From contig DIXL01000031.1 of assembly GCA_002428685.1 (NCBI GenBank), positions 1 through 6,401 on the forward strand: a DNA stretch of 6,401 nucleotides, read 5' to 3'. The notes under the pieces were generated by a model. The model had not been told where the DNA came from. It did no database searches and was given only the letters and a program-made list of their open reading frames with translations. Both the position numbers and the translations under genes were made by a program. Numbering within the stretch: the first letter of the stretch is position 1; each line of letters opens with the position of its first letter. The DNA is from Cloacimonetes bacterium UBA6081 (GTDB lineage Bacteria; Cloacimonadota; Cloacimonadia; Cloacimonadales; Cloacimonadaceae). Shown piece by piece: positions 1-6,131 of the stretch.

Positions 1-6
1 TTCCCA

Positions 7-28
7 ATCGGGAGATCGGCTTCCCGAT
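7..28. other. Short inverted repeat at the left edge
   Basis: ATCGGGA (7-13) and TCCCGAT (22-28) form a seven-base stem with an eight-base loop. There is no T-tract on either side, so it is not a clear terminator. It may belong to a feature cut by the window edge. Confidence 0.3.
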
Positions 29-29
29 G

Positions 30-44
30 CTTGACATGACACTA
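30..44 (-). repeat. Third TAG-N4-ATGTCAAG copy, beyond the downstream repeat unit
   Basis: On the minus strand TAG (44-42), TGTC, ATGTCAAG (37-30). It matches the cdd-associated copy at 13 of 15 positions and has the same four-base spacing, but no coding frame ending at this TAG is evident in the window. It sits nine bases outside the repeat unit, so that unit is flanked on both sides by the motif in the same orientation. Confidence 0.5.
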
Positions 45-52
45 GACAAAAT

Positions 53-190
53 TGTCGTTCCCGCGGAGGCGGGAATCCAGCCCATAATAATCCCGCAGGG
101 ATGATAATAATTGTTGAGGCAAACGCTGAATTATCTGCCGCTCTTCCAGAGCTCTTTCGATGCTGGATTCCCGCCTCCGCGGGAAGGACA
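53..190. repeat. Inverted pair of 29-base hairpin repeats, downstream unit (REPIN/MITE-like)
   Basis: A forward copy at 53-81 and an inverted copy at 162-190 face each other across 80 bases; the inverted copy differs at one base (186). Each copy contains its own hairpin, stem TTCCCGC/GCGGGAA with loop GGAG, followed by TCCAGC on the inner side. Copies of the same 29-mer occur at 4406-4434 and 4520-4548. The core TTCCC-N8-GGGAA resembles the neisserial dRS3 repeat (ATTCCC-N8-GGGAAT) and common REP-type sequences. The spacer does not match that of the other unit, apart from a central AT-rich inverted repeat (107-112/129-134). It lies just after the last gene of the four-gene run but has no T-tract on the transcribed strand, so it may protect the 3' end rather than terminate. 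Confidence 0.9.
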
Positions 191-226
191 GTAACCGATG
201 TCCTGATTACACAAACTATTTTGCGG

Positions 227-250
227 TATAAGGAACTTGACATTGGCCTA
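227..250 (-). repeat. Stop-codon-linked repeat after the DUF512 gene
   Basis: Reading the minus strand from the DUF512 stop: TAG, GCCA, ATGTCAAG, then TTCCTTATA. It matches the sequence starting at the cdd stop at 18 of 24 positions. It lies between the gene and the 53-190 repeat unit. Confidence 0.6.
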
Positions 251-1519
251 CATATAATCCCAGTCTTCAAAAAACTGGTCGATAAGCAGAATGGGATTGT
301 TCCACGTTGCTTTTACTTTCAGTCTGTCTGCCCCATCCAGAGTTTCACCATTGGTGTTGAAGATACAATTTGGCAGGATGATAATCTCGTCAGTGTGAGG
401 CACAAGTTGCTGAGCCAAATCGCTGTAGGTAATTAATCCGCAGACGCTTATCTGAGGCCCAAAGAAATCGTTAAGGATCACTTGCACTCGAATTGTTTGG
501 TTCTCCAAACGGTTGTTCAATTCCGCCGCGATTTGATTTATAACGGAAATTGCACTTATCGAACTAATCATCAGGTAGTTGTGTGGTTTTTTCCGCAGTT
601 CTTTCAGCAAACTGCGCTTTTTACTCTTGAACATCTGCAAAGCCAAGCGCAGCATACCGATACCGTTTTCCAACTGAGGATAATCCGCATAGTAGTTCTC
701 TTCGGGAATAGGGTGTCCGGCCAGAACCAAAAATTCATCTGCCGGATAGACGATGGAGGAATCATATTTCCGGCGTAAATCTGAAATCATCTGCAAAACC
801 TGCTCTGCCCCAGATGCATCAAAGGCTTGCAAGGCACAAAGCCCGGCACGGAATTTGGTTAACCCCACAGGAACAATACCGATCGACAGGATATTAAGAG
901 AACTTCGCAGCAGATCATGCAAAGTTCGCTCTAAGGCCTCCCCATCATTAAACCCTGGAACACAAACAATTTGCAGATGAAAACAAATGCCAGCTTTGCC
1001 CAACCGTGATAACACCCCCATCGCATCAACCGGATTGAGGGAACGCATCATCTTCTGGCGCAGTGCGTTGTCCGTTGTATGCAGCGATACATACAAGGGT
1101 GAAATATGCTGGTTGGTAATGCGGGAGATGTCCTCTTTCAGCAAGTTTGTCAGTGTGATGTAATTGCCAAACATAAAGCTATAGAGATAGTCATCATCTT
1201 TGCCGTATAGGCTGCTGCGTAATTGTGGTGGCATTTGGTCTATAAAACAGAAAATGCAGGAATTACCGCATTCGCGAATTTGATAAGGTTCCGGCTCTAT
1301 CCCCAAAGGACGGTTATTTTCGCGCTGGATAGTGATAATCCGCTTTTCCCCCTTTGGCGAAAGCAGCTCCAAATCAAACTGATAATCAGAGGTAAAAAAC
1401 TCAAAATCCAAAAAATCCCGCACCAGGTTCTTGTTTACCGAAATCACTGTCTCACCCGCAACAATGCCCTGGGAGGCAGCAAGACTTTTAGCCTGGACGT
1501 TTTGAATGATAATGGCCAT
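248..1519 (-). CDS. PDZ / radical SAM / DUF512 family protein
   Basis: A 423-residue cytosolic protein with the full architecture of the DUF512 radical SAM family. Residues about 3-65 form a PDZ-like domain. C84, C88 and C91 (in CGNSCIFCFIDQMP) form the CX3CX2C motif that should hold the [4Fe-4S] cluster used to cleave S-adenosylmethionine. Residues from about 225 to the end match DUF512, with the signatures YPADEFLVLAG (258-268), QLENGIGMLR (282-291), GLITYSDL (361-368) and a late LDGADRL segment. Length is near the usual 420-450, so it looks intact. The family's reaction and substrate are unknown. The ATG shares one base with the upstream histidine kinase stop (TGATG at 1521-1517); I see only weak G-rich sequence in the ribosome-binding position, so reinitiation after the kinase is likely. 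It is the last gene of the four-gene run and is followed by a repeat unit rather than a T-tract terminator. Family assignment is firm; function is unassigned. Confidence 0.95.
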   Translation of the reverse strand: MAIIIQNVQAKSLAASQGIVAGETVISVNKNLVRDFLDFEFFTSDYQFDLELLSPKGEKRIITIQRENNRPLGIEPEPYQIRECGNSCIFCFIDQMPPQLRSSLYGKDDDYLYSFMFGNYITLTNLLKEDISRITNQHISPLYVSLHTTDNALRQKMMRSLNPVDAMGVLSRLGKAGICFHLQIVCVPGFNDGEALERTLHDLLRSSLNILSIGIVPVGLTKFRAGLCALQAFDASGAEQVLQMISDLRRKYDSSIVYPADEFLVLAGHPIPEENYYADYPQLENGIGMLRLALQMFKSKKRSLLKELRKKPHNYLMISSISAISVINQIAAELNNRLENQTIRVQVILNDFFGPQISVCGLITYSDLAQQLVPHTDEIIILPNCIFNTNGETLDGADRLKVKATWNNPILLIDQFFEDWDYM

Positions 1520-2313
1520 CAGGAGTGCCCAACCCCATTTGCCAGTGAGGCAGGGATTTCCAAAATGAAGCGCGAACCCTCACCCACGGTGCTTTGCACT
1601 TTAATTTGCCCCTGCAGCAGGTTTACTATCTGATAGGATAATCCCAAGCCAATTCCCATTCCGCTATAGGGACGGGTAATGCTATTATCGACCTGCTCAA
1701 ACACCTCAAAGATGTGGGGAAGTTTTTCTGCAGGAATCCCGATGCCGCTATCCGATATATCCAGGCACAATAAAACCTTGTTTTTGTTAAGGGTCTTACA
1801 ATTTACTCGGAAGGTTATGTGCCCTTTAGAAGTATATTTAATGGCATTTGAGATAATGTATCCTGCCACGCGCTCCAGCTTTTCTCTGTCACAGACAACT
1901 TCTGGCAGATCTGCAGCACATTCCATAATGGGATTGAGGTTTTTTGCAAGTATCAAAGGGCGAAAATGCTGCCAAAGCTTGTCTGCAATAGCTCCCGGAT
2001 GGCAGGGTCGAGGGTTTAGGACGGTTTTCCCGAGCTGCAAATTACTGATATCCAAAAGATTGCTGATTATTAGCAGCAGCTTTTTGCCGCTAGCAATAAT
2101 CACCTCTACATATTCAAGCTGCTGCGCGTTAAGCCCGCTACTGTTAAGCATTTGGGCAAATCCCATGATGGCATTCATCGGGGTGCGGATTTCGTGGCTG
2201 ATATTGGCAATAAAGGCACTCTTTGCCTGTGCCACGGTATCGTGTGGTAAACCGTGGTTATTAGCCTTGTTTTCTCCGGTTTTGCGTTTCCGGTATTGAG
2301 TGGATTTTCTCAA
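1519..2313 (-). CDS. Sensor-less histidine kinase (HisKA + HATPase_c)
   Basis: A 264-residue soluble two-component histidine kinase consisting almost only of the catalytic core. H40 in FIANISHEIRTP is the predicted phospho-acceptor of a HisKA dimerisation domain (about 30-95). The ATPase domain has an N box ending in SNAIKYT (N156), G1 DSGIGIP (188-194), F box FEVFEQVD (202-209) and G2 GMGIGLGL (218-225). Residues 1-30 are basic and polar; no PAS, GAF, HAMP or membrane segment is present and no response regulator is encoded nearby. The position four residues before N156, commonly Asn in NLLSNA-type N boxes, is Tyr152. The start is TTG: an in-frame TAG lies at 2322-2320, two codons upstream, and the next Met is residue 46, which would remove the H box. 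TTG overlaps the amidase stop by four bases (TTGA), with AGGA at 2327-2324 ten bases ahead. It may take its input from a partner protein, but this is inference. Confidence 0.93.
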   Translation of the reverse strand: MRKSTQYRKRKTGENKANNHGLPHDTVAQAKSAFIANISHEIRTPMNAIMGFAQMLNSSGLNAQQLEYVEVIIASGKKLLLIISNLLDISNLQLGKTVLNPRPCHPGAIADKLWQHFRPLILAKNLNPIMECAADLPEVVCDREKLERVAGYIISNAIKYTSKGHITFRVNCKTLNKNKVLLCLDISDSGIGIPAEKLPHIFEVFEQVDNSITRPYSGMGIGLGLSYQIVNLLQGQIKVQSTVGEGSRFILEIPASLANGVGHS

Positions 2314-3431
2314 GTGTTTCTAATCCTGTCGTAGCGGAATTTAAACCGTTTTATACCCTCAAAGATGGTGCGGGCTATACGTTCCTGATATTCTTCATTT
2401 AGCAGTAATTGTTCTTCCTCAGCATTGGAGATAAACCCCATTTCAATCAGGATAGACGGCATAAAGGCACCGCGTAATACGTAGAAATTGGCTTGTTTTA
2501 CGCCTCGGTCCAAGGCTTTGGTTCCAGCCACCAAGTTTTGTTGCACGTTTATGGCCATGCTGTTGCTGTTTTCCAGATGCTCTGTCTGGCTAAGATCGCT
2601 TAAAATAAAATTCAGATCATCATATTTGCTTTTAGCAGCACTACCACCTTCAAAGCGTTCTACAACATCGTTTTCCAATGCTTCCACAGCACGTGCATCG
2701 GAAGTTTGGGCTGTGGATAGATAGTATGTTTCCAAGCCTTTGGACTGGGTGCTTTTACTGGAATTTGTATGAATGCTCACAAATAAATCCGCTTTTTTGT
2801 CGTTGGCAAAGCGGGTTCTATCCTGCAAAGATACAAAGCGGTCATCACTACGGGTCAAAAGTGCATTCACTCCCAATTCTGTTTCCAGCATGTGCTTCAG
2901 TTTTAAAGCCACAGCCAGGTTGATAACCTTTTCCTGAGCCTTCAATTTTTTACCCACTGCTCCAGGATCTTTGCCACCATGCCCCGGATCAAGCACAATG
3001 GTCATGACGCTATTGTCCTTTGGCTTGGCAATGGTAAGGGTTTTACCACTCCGCTTTACCAGAGAGCCAAAATGAGTCTGCAGGTGCTCGGTTACAAAAA
3101 TTGAAGGTAAATACAGCTTAGACCCCTTACGCAGCAAGGGGTAATACATATTATATGAAGTTGTTTTATAGGTATAATAGGGCGATGCTTCCAAAAAGAT
3201 AAATTGTTCGTCATAAATATGCAGATACAATCTGTTATCCGAACGATCCTGTTTTCCGATTGCCTTAAATAAGCTGTTAAAATCATCCATATCCACATAG
3301 CGGATGCTTTTGAAAGTAGTTTCGTTCAGGCTTTCCGCCTTGCTTTGTCCGGTTATTTGAATACTTATGTTCGCAGAGAGGCAATAGCCGGCTAAAAGCA
3401 TCAAGATTGCAAAATAGAAATGTTTCTTCAT
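2310..3431 (-). CDS. Exported N-acetylmuramoyl-L-alanine amidase (Amidase_3)
   Basis: A zinc amidase that cuts the bond between N-acetylmuramic acid and L-alanine in peptidoglycan. Using the ATG at 3431 it has 373 residues. Residues 1-20 (MKK, a hydrophobic core, then CLSA) form a signal peptide, so it should act outside the cytoplasmic membrane. Residues about 22-140 are a beta-rich region resembling the copper-amine-oxidase-like stalk domain, with the LYLPSIFVTEHL segment typical of such repeats; this assignment is tentative. Residues 144-365 are the Amidase_3 domain: DPGHGGKDPGA with H151, E167 and H221 (SIHTN) as zinc ligands, and E330 (IEMGFISN) as the catalytic glutamate. All key residues are present. 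A TTG at 3437 in the same frame would add two residues, but GGAG at 3443-3440 is eight bases from the ATG and only two from the TTG. The gene starts two bases after the PflX-like stop and runs into the histidine kinase gene. It could serve in cell separation or wall turnover. Confidence 0.95.
   Translation of the reverse strand: MKKHFYFAILMLLAGYCLSANISIQITGQSKAESLNETTFKSIRYVDMDDFNSLFKAIGKQDRSDNRLYLHIYDEQFIFLEASPYYTYKTTSYNMYYPLLRKGSKLYLPSIFVTEHLQTHFGSLVKRSGKTLTIAKPKDNSVMTIVLDPGHGGKDPGAVGKKLKAQEKVINLAVALKLKHMLETELGVNALLTRSDDRFVSLQDRTRFANDKKADLFVSIHTNSSKSTQSKGLETYYLSTAQTSDARAVEALENDVVERFEGGSAAKSKYDDLNFILSDLSQTEHLENSNSMAINVQQNLVAGTKALDRGVKQANFYVLRGAFMPSILIEMGFISNAEEEQLLLNEEYQERIARTIFEGIKRFKFRYDRIRNT
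2324..2327 (-). promoter_or_regulatory. Ribosome binding site for the TTG-started histidine kinase
   Basis: AGGA (2327-2324) sits ten bases before the TTG at 2313-2311, within the final codons of the amidase gene. Together with the in-frame TAG just upstream (2322-2320) it supports the TTG as the true kinase start. Confidence 0.55.
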
Positions 3432-3433
3432 AA

Positions 3434-4375
3434 TCAATACTCCGCTGCAGAATAATTGGGGGTTACATTACATTCAACCAAGTTAGAATTTCGCACAAAC
3501 CTGGGTGTCCAGGCATCGGAACAGGAAAGCTCTTGCGTGTAAATGTGCGAAAAGCCAAGCTGCAGAGCCGAATCCACCACAGCATCGTATTCTGCTTGAG
3601 TAATTCCTCGCTGCAATTCTGGATATTTAGCTGCTTCACCTGCTGGATAGTATTGCCCCATAATGCTTAAGGTGTGATGTAAACCCAGCTGATCTGCAAT
3701 CGTGCGCAGAGTTTTTTGGGTTCCGCTCAGGCCATCAGGCAAGATCAGAAGTCTGATGATCAATCCTTTTACGGCTATGCCATTGGGATTTATCTGCAGG
3801 GGGCCTACCTGTCTGTCCATTTCCAGAATAGCTTTCAATGCTATGGCAGGATAATCTGCTGCAGATGAATACTTGAGGGCATAAACTCCATGCGCATACT
3901 TGTAGTCAGGCAGGTAAATATCTATCAGACCTTCCAGCTTTTGCAGCGTGGATACCTTTTCATAAGCAGAGCTGTTCCACAGAAGCGGAATGGTTAAACC
4001 CCTGTCTTTGGCCAGATTGATGGCGTCGATAATCTGAAAAGTGTAGTGCGTGGGAGTAACCAGATTTATATTGTGTGCTCCGCTATGTTGCAGTTCCAGC
4101 ATCATTTGGCAAAGCTCAGTGGGGCTGATCTGTTGTCCCCAGCCAAGCACCGAAAGATTATAGTTTTGGCAAAACACACAGCGTAAATTGCACCAGGAAA
4201 AGAAGATGGTTCCGCTGCCCCTGGTTCCGCTGAGGGGAGGTTCTTCTCCCAGATGCAAAGTGTGCAAATTTACCGTCAACTCTGCCGGAGCACCGCAAAA
4301 TCCGGTTTGCTCATATCTATTCACTCCGCAATTGCGGGGACAGTTATCACAATGCAGCAGGGACGGATAAATCAT
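3434..4375 (-). CDS. PflX-like radical SAM protein (pyruvate formate-lyase-activating enzyme homologue)
   Basis: A 313-residue cytosolic radical SAM protein of the PflX type (COG1313), related to but distinct from the pyruvate formate-lyase activase PflA. The cluster motif CX3CX2C is C62-C66-C69 in CNLRCVFCQNY. A second N-terminal cysteine set, C9, C12, C16 and C27 (CDNCPRNCG ... GFCG), is typical of this subfamily and might bind another metal site. The GEEPPLSGTRGSGTIFFS stretch (43-60) just ahead of the motif is a strong family signature; it is followed by Trp61, where Gly is the usual residue (SGCN). THYTFQIIDA and YLPDYKYA are further conserved blocks. The substrate is unknown, and no glycyl-radical enzyme is encoded in the window, so calling it a PFL activase would be unsafe. 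The ATG is preceded by AAGGGAAG (4388-4381), a good ribosome binding site. It is the first gene of the four-gene run; I found no convincing promoter before it. Confidence 0.93.
   Translation of the reverse strand: MIYPSLLHCDNCPRNCGVNRYEQTGFCGAPAELTVNLHTLHLGEEPPLSGTRGSGTIFFSWCNLRCVFCQNYNLSVLGWGQQISPTELCQMMLELQHSGAHNINLVTPTHYTFQIIDAINLAKDRGLTIPLLWNSSAYEKVSTLQKLEGLIDIYLPDYKYAHGVYALKYSSAADYPAIALKAILEMDRQVGPLQINPNGIAVKGLIIRLLILPDGLSGTQKTLRTIADQLGLHHTLSIMGQYYPAGEAAKYPELQRGITQAEYDAVVDSALQLGFSHIYTQELSCSDAWTPRFVRNSNLVECNVTPNYSAAEY
3440..3443 (-). promoter_or_regulatory. Ribosome binding site deciding the amidase start
   Basis: GGAG (3443-3440) lies inside the last codons of the PflX-like gene, eight bases before ATG 3431-3429. 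It is too close (two bases) to the alternative TTG at 3437-3435, so it favours the ATG start. Confidence 0.7.
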
Positions 4376-4405
4376 ACTATCTTCCCTTCAAGCCTACTAA
4401 GAGGT

Positions 4406-4548
4406 TGTCGTTCCCGCGGAGGCGGGAATCCAGCATATTAATACATTCTTTTCCGTTCATCAGATAACCTTATGTTTATCAACATAATAAATGTGCCACC
4501 ACTAAAGGGATTTGTCTGAGCTGGATTCCCGCCTCCGCGGGAACGACA
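4406..4548. repeat. Inverted pair of 29-base hairpin repeats, upstream unit (REPIN/MITE-like)
   Basis: Copies at 4406-4434 and 4520-4548 are perfect inverted repeats of each other, separated by 85 bases, and match the unit at 53-190. At almost the exact centre of the pair is a second inverted repeat, TTATGTT (4470-4476), loop TATC, AACATAA (4481-4487). The unit fills most of the 210-base gap between cdd and the PflX-like gene. I see no transposase and no convincing target-site duplication. Any promoter for the four-gene run would have to lie in or beside this unit. Confidence 0.92.
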
Positions 4549-4561
4549 GCTTGTTTTTTTT
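4519..4561 (+). terminator. Terminator-like hairpin plus T8, facing against the genes
   Basis: On the plus strand AGCTG (4519-4523) pairs with CAGCT (4547-4551), enclosing the repeat's own stem TTCCCGC/GCGGGAA (4526-4532/4537-4543, loop CTCC). The stem is followed by TTG and eight T residues (4554-4561). The shape resembles a rho-independent terminator, with a small internal loop (GA/CGA). No gene on the plus strand needs it here, so it would act only on antisense transcription towards cdd, or the T-run may be chance. Confidence 0.4.
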
Positions 4562-4564
4562 GGA

Positions 4565-4588
4565 CATAAGTTACTTGACATAGCACTA
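4565..4588 (-). repeat. Stop-codon-linked repeat after cdd
   Basis: Reading the minus strand from the cdd stop: TAG, TGCT, ATGTCAAG, then TAACTTATG. It is the partner of the 227-250 sequence. Weaker similarity continues with a gap into an A-rich stretch (CC...AAAA in both) before the repeat unit at 4406-4548 begins. Confidence 0.6.
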
Positions 4589-4987
4589 TTTCTTTAGCTT
4601 AAAGGCACCTGGAAGCAGTTCCTTTATTGTGGTTTTTGTCGCAGAAGTTCGATTGGCATAGATAACTATCATATTGGGGTTAAACTCATAAATCACCTGT
4701 CGGCATGCTCCGCACGGAGGAAATTCCTCATTGCTATCCACATAAATGGCAATGGCTTGCATATCCTTTCTGTGCCCTGCATTGACTGCCGAAAATATGG
4801 CATTACGTTCGGCACATATCGTAAGCGAATATGAGGCATTTTCCACGTTACAGCCGTCATAATAGTTATCTTTGGGGCAACGAACCGCAGCTCCCACTTT
4901 GTATCCGGAATATGGTGAGTAAGCATTTTCACAGGCTTTTTTTGCTATCAAAAGCAGCATCTGATCTTCAAGATTTAATTCTGTCAT
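4586..4987 (-). CDS. cdd: Cytidine deaminase
   Basis: A 133-residue cytidine deaminase of the short homotetrameric class. It hydrolyses cytidine and deoxycytidine to uridine and deoxyuridine in the cytosol for pyrimidine salvage. Zinc ligands are C58 (in TICAERNA), C92 and C95 (in PPCGACRQV); E60 is the proton-shuttling glutamate. N48 and E50 (GCNVENASYS) match the ribose-binding pair. The C-terminal ELLPGAF motif is present and the length matches the Bacillus-type enzyme (about 136), so the protein looks complete and active. A strong AAGGAG (5000-4995) stands seven bases before the ATG and overlaps the stop of the oadB-type gene, 11 bases away, which implies co-transcription from the promoter at 6159-6132. 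The pairing with a sodium pump subunit has no obvious metabolic logic. The gene ends in TAG followed by a sequence also found after the DUF512 gene. Confidence 0.97.
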   Translation of the reverse strand: MTELNLEDQMLLLIAKKACENAYSPYSGYKVGAAVRCPKDNYYDGCNVENASYSLTICAERNAIFSAVNAGHRKDMQAIAIYVDSNEEFPPCGACRQVIYEFNPNMIVIYANRTSATKTTIKELLPGAFKLKK

Positions 4988-4998
4988 AATCTATCTCC

Positions 4999-6099
4999 TT
5001 ATGCCAACATTGCCAATATTAAGCCGCCGGCAATTACAGAACCTATCTGACCGCCAACGTTTACGCTAACCGCCGGCATCAGCAGGAAGTTGAAGGGGTC
5101 TTCTTTTTGTCCCATTTGATGAATCACTCTGGCACTCATAGGAAAGGCGGAAATGCCACAAGCTCCAATCATGGGATTTATTTTCTTCTTTTTGAATACA
5201 TTCATCAGTTTGGCAAACAGCACTCCCCCTGCTGTGTCAAATACAAAGGCTACCAAGCCCAAAGCCAGAATCAACAATGTTTGCGGCACCAGAAAATATT
5301 GGCCCTCCATCTTGCTGGCAATGGTGATACCCAAAAGGATGGTTACCAGATTACCCAGCTCGTTCTGAGCACTTTTACTAAGGCTTTCCAGCACTCCGGA
5401 TTCGCGAATCAGGTTGCCAAACATTAAAAAGCCGATAAGTGCTAACGAGGCGGGAACAAATATTCCGGAGATCACGGTGATAGCTATGGGAAAGATGATT
5501 TTTACAATCTGGGGCACGTCGCCACTATGATATTCCATGTGAATCTGCCGCTCTTTTTTGGTGGTAAGCAGCCTGATAACCGGAGGCTGAATAATTGGCA
5601 CCAAGGCCATGTAAGAATAGGCGGCCACAGAGATTGGGCCAAGCAAATTGGGGGCAAAACGGTTTGCAACATAAATAGAAGTTGGGCCATCGGCAGCACC
5701 GATTATGCCAATACTGGCAGCTTCTTTTATCGGAAATCCCATTGCTGCCGCAAGGAGAATTGTAACAAAGATGCCAAATTGAGCCGCAGCACCAAACAGC
5801 AGCATAGAGGGATTTTTCAGCAAGGGCGAAAAATCTATCATCGCTCCAATGGCGATGAAGATTAAAAGCGGAAAAAGCTCTGTATCAATCCCAGCCCTAA
5901 ATAGAATTGTTAAGGGGCCGTGTTCTCCTATGGCTGCCGAAAAAGGGATATTGGCCATGATCGTGCCAAAACCAATTGGCAACAGCAAGGTAGGCTCGTA
6001 TTTATGCTTGATTGCCAACCAGATTAATACCAGCCCAATCAGGATCATGATCACCTGTTTTAGCTGAAATCCCAGCAAGCCGGATACTAAAGTTTCCAT
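4999..6099 (-). CDS. oadB: Sodium-translocating decarboxylase, beta subunit (OadB/GcdB/MmdB family)
   Basis: A 366-residue multi-pass membrane protein, the subunit that couples decarboxylation of carboxybiotin to sodium export. Residues shown to matter in Klebsiella OadB (D203, Y229, N373, G377, S382, R389) are all present with identical spacing: D137 in GAADGPTSIY, Y163 in AAYSYMALVP, and N308, G312, S317 and R324 in NPMIGACGISAFPMSAR. The C-terminal block NFLLMPAVSVNVGGQIGSV is also typical. Length is close to the short form of methylmalonyl-CoA and glutaconyl-CoA decarboxylases (about 370-375), not the roughly 430 residues of Klebsiella OadB. The sequence alone cannot say which acid is decarboxylated, so the symbol is a family label. 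No carboxyltransferase, biotin carrier or gamma/delta subunit lies beside it here. The ATG is preceded by TGGGAG eight bases upstream and by a strong promoter. It probably shares a transcript with cdd. Confidence 0.96.
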   Translation of the reverse strand: METLVSGLLGFQLKQVIMILIGLVLIWLAIKHKYEPTLLLPIGFGTIMANIPFSAAIGEHGPLTILFRAGIDTELFPLLIFIAIGAMIDFSPLLKNPSMLLFGAAAQFGIFVTILLAAAMGFPIKEAASIGIIGAADGPTSIYVANRFAPNLLGPISVAAYSYMALVPIIQPPVIRLLTTKKERQIHMEYHSGDVPQIVKIIFPIAITVISGIFVPASLALIGFLMFGNLIRESGVLESLSKSAQNELGNLVTILLGITIASKMEGQYFLVPQTLLILALGLVAFVFDTAGGVLFAKLMNVFKKKKINPMIGACGISAFPMSARVIHQMGQKEDPFNFLLMPAVSVNVGGQIGSVIAGGLILAMLA

Positions 6100-6131
6100 G
6101 CATTAAACTCCCAATCTATATCTGATTTGCC

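Noticed and set aside
53..190. Rho-independent terminator for the four-gene run
   Set aside because: The hairpins are GC-rich, but neither is followed by a T-tract on the minus strand.
236..258. Plus-strand promoter from TTGACA (237-242) and TATAAT (253-258)
   Set aside because: The spacing is only 10 bases, the -10 lies in the end of the DUF512 gene, and no plus-strand gene follows.
101..436. Plus-strand reading frame of 111 codons
   Set aside because: It reads through a repeat copy (giving CWIPASAGRT, a well-known spurious translation of such repeats) and then antisense to the DUF512 gene.
1679..2299. Long plus-strand frame (206 codons)
   Set aside because: It is entirely antisense to the histidine kinase, whose five motifs are clear; the plus-strand peptide resembles nothing.
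3370..3431. Lipoprotein signal on the amidase
   Set aside because: The only nearby cysteine is preceded by Tyr (AGYC), which does not fit a lipobox; a signal peptidase I site after CLSA is more likely.
4253..4441. Plus-strand reading frame of 62 codons
   Set aside because: It is antisense to the PflX-like gene and ends in the translated repeat (RGGGNPAY); no domain or ribosome binding site.
4376..4520. A sigma-70 promoter for the PflX-like gene inside the repeat unit
   Set aside because: TTGATA and TATTAT-like hexamers can be found on the minus strand but none pair at an acceptable spacing with a good partner.
53..4548. CRISPR array
   Set aside because: Only four repeat copies, arranged as inverted pairs 4 kb apart, without regularly spaced direct repeats or cas genes.
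4999..6099. Truncation of oadB because it is shorter than the Klebsiella protein
   Set aside because: About 370 residues is normal for the methylmalonyl-CoA and glutaconyl-CoA decarboxylase beta subunits, and all key motifs are present.
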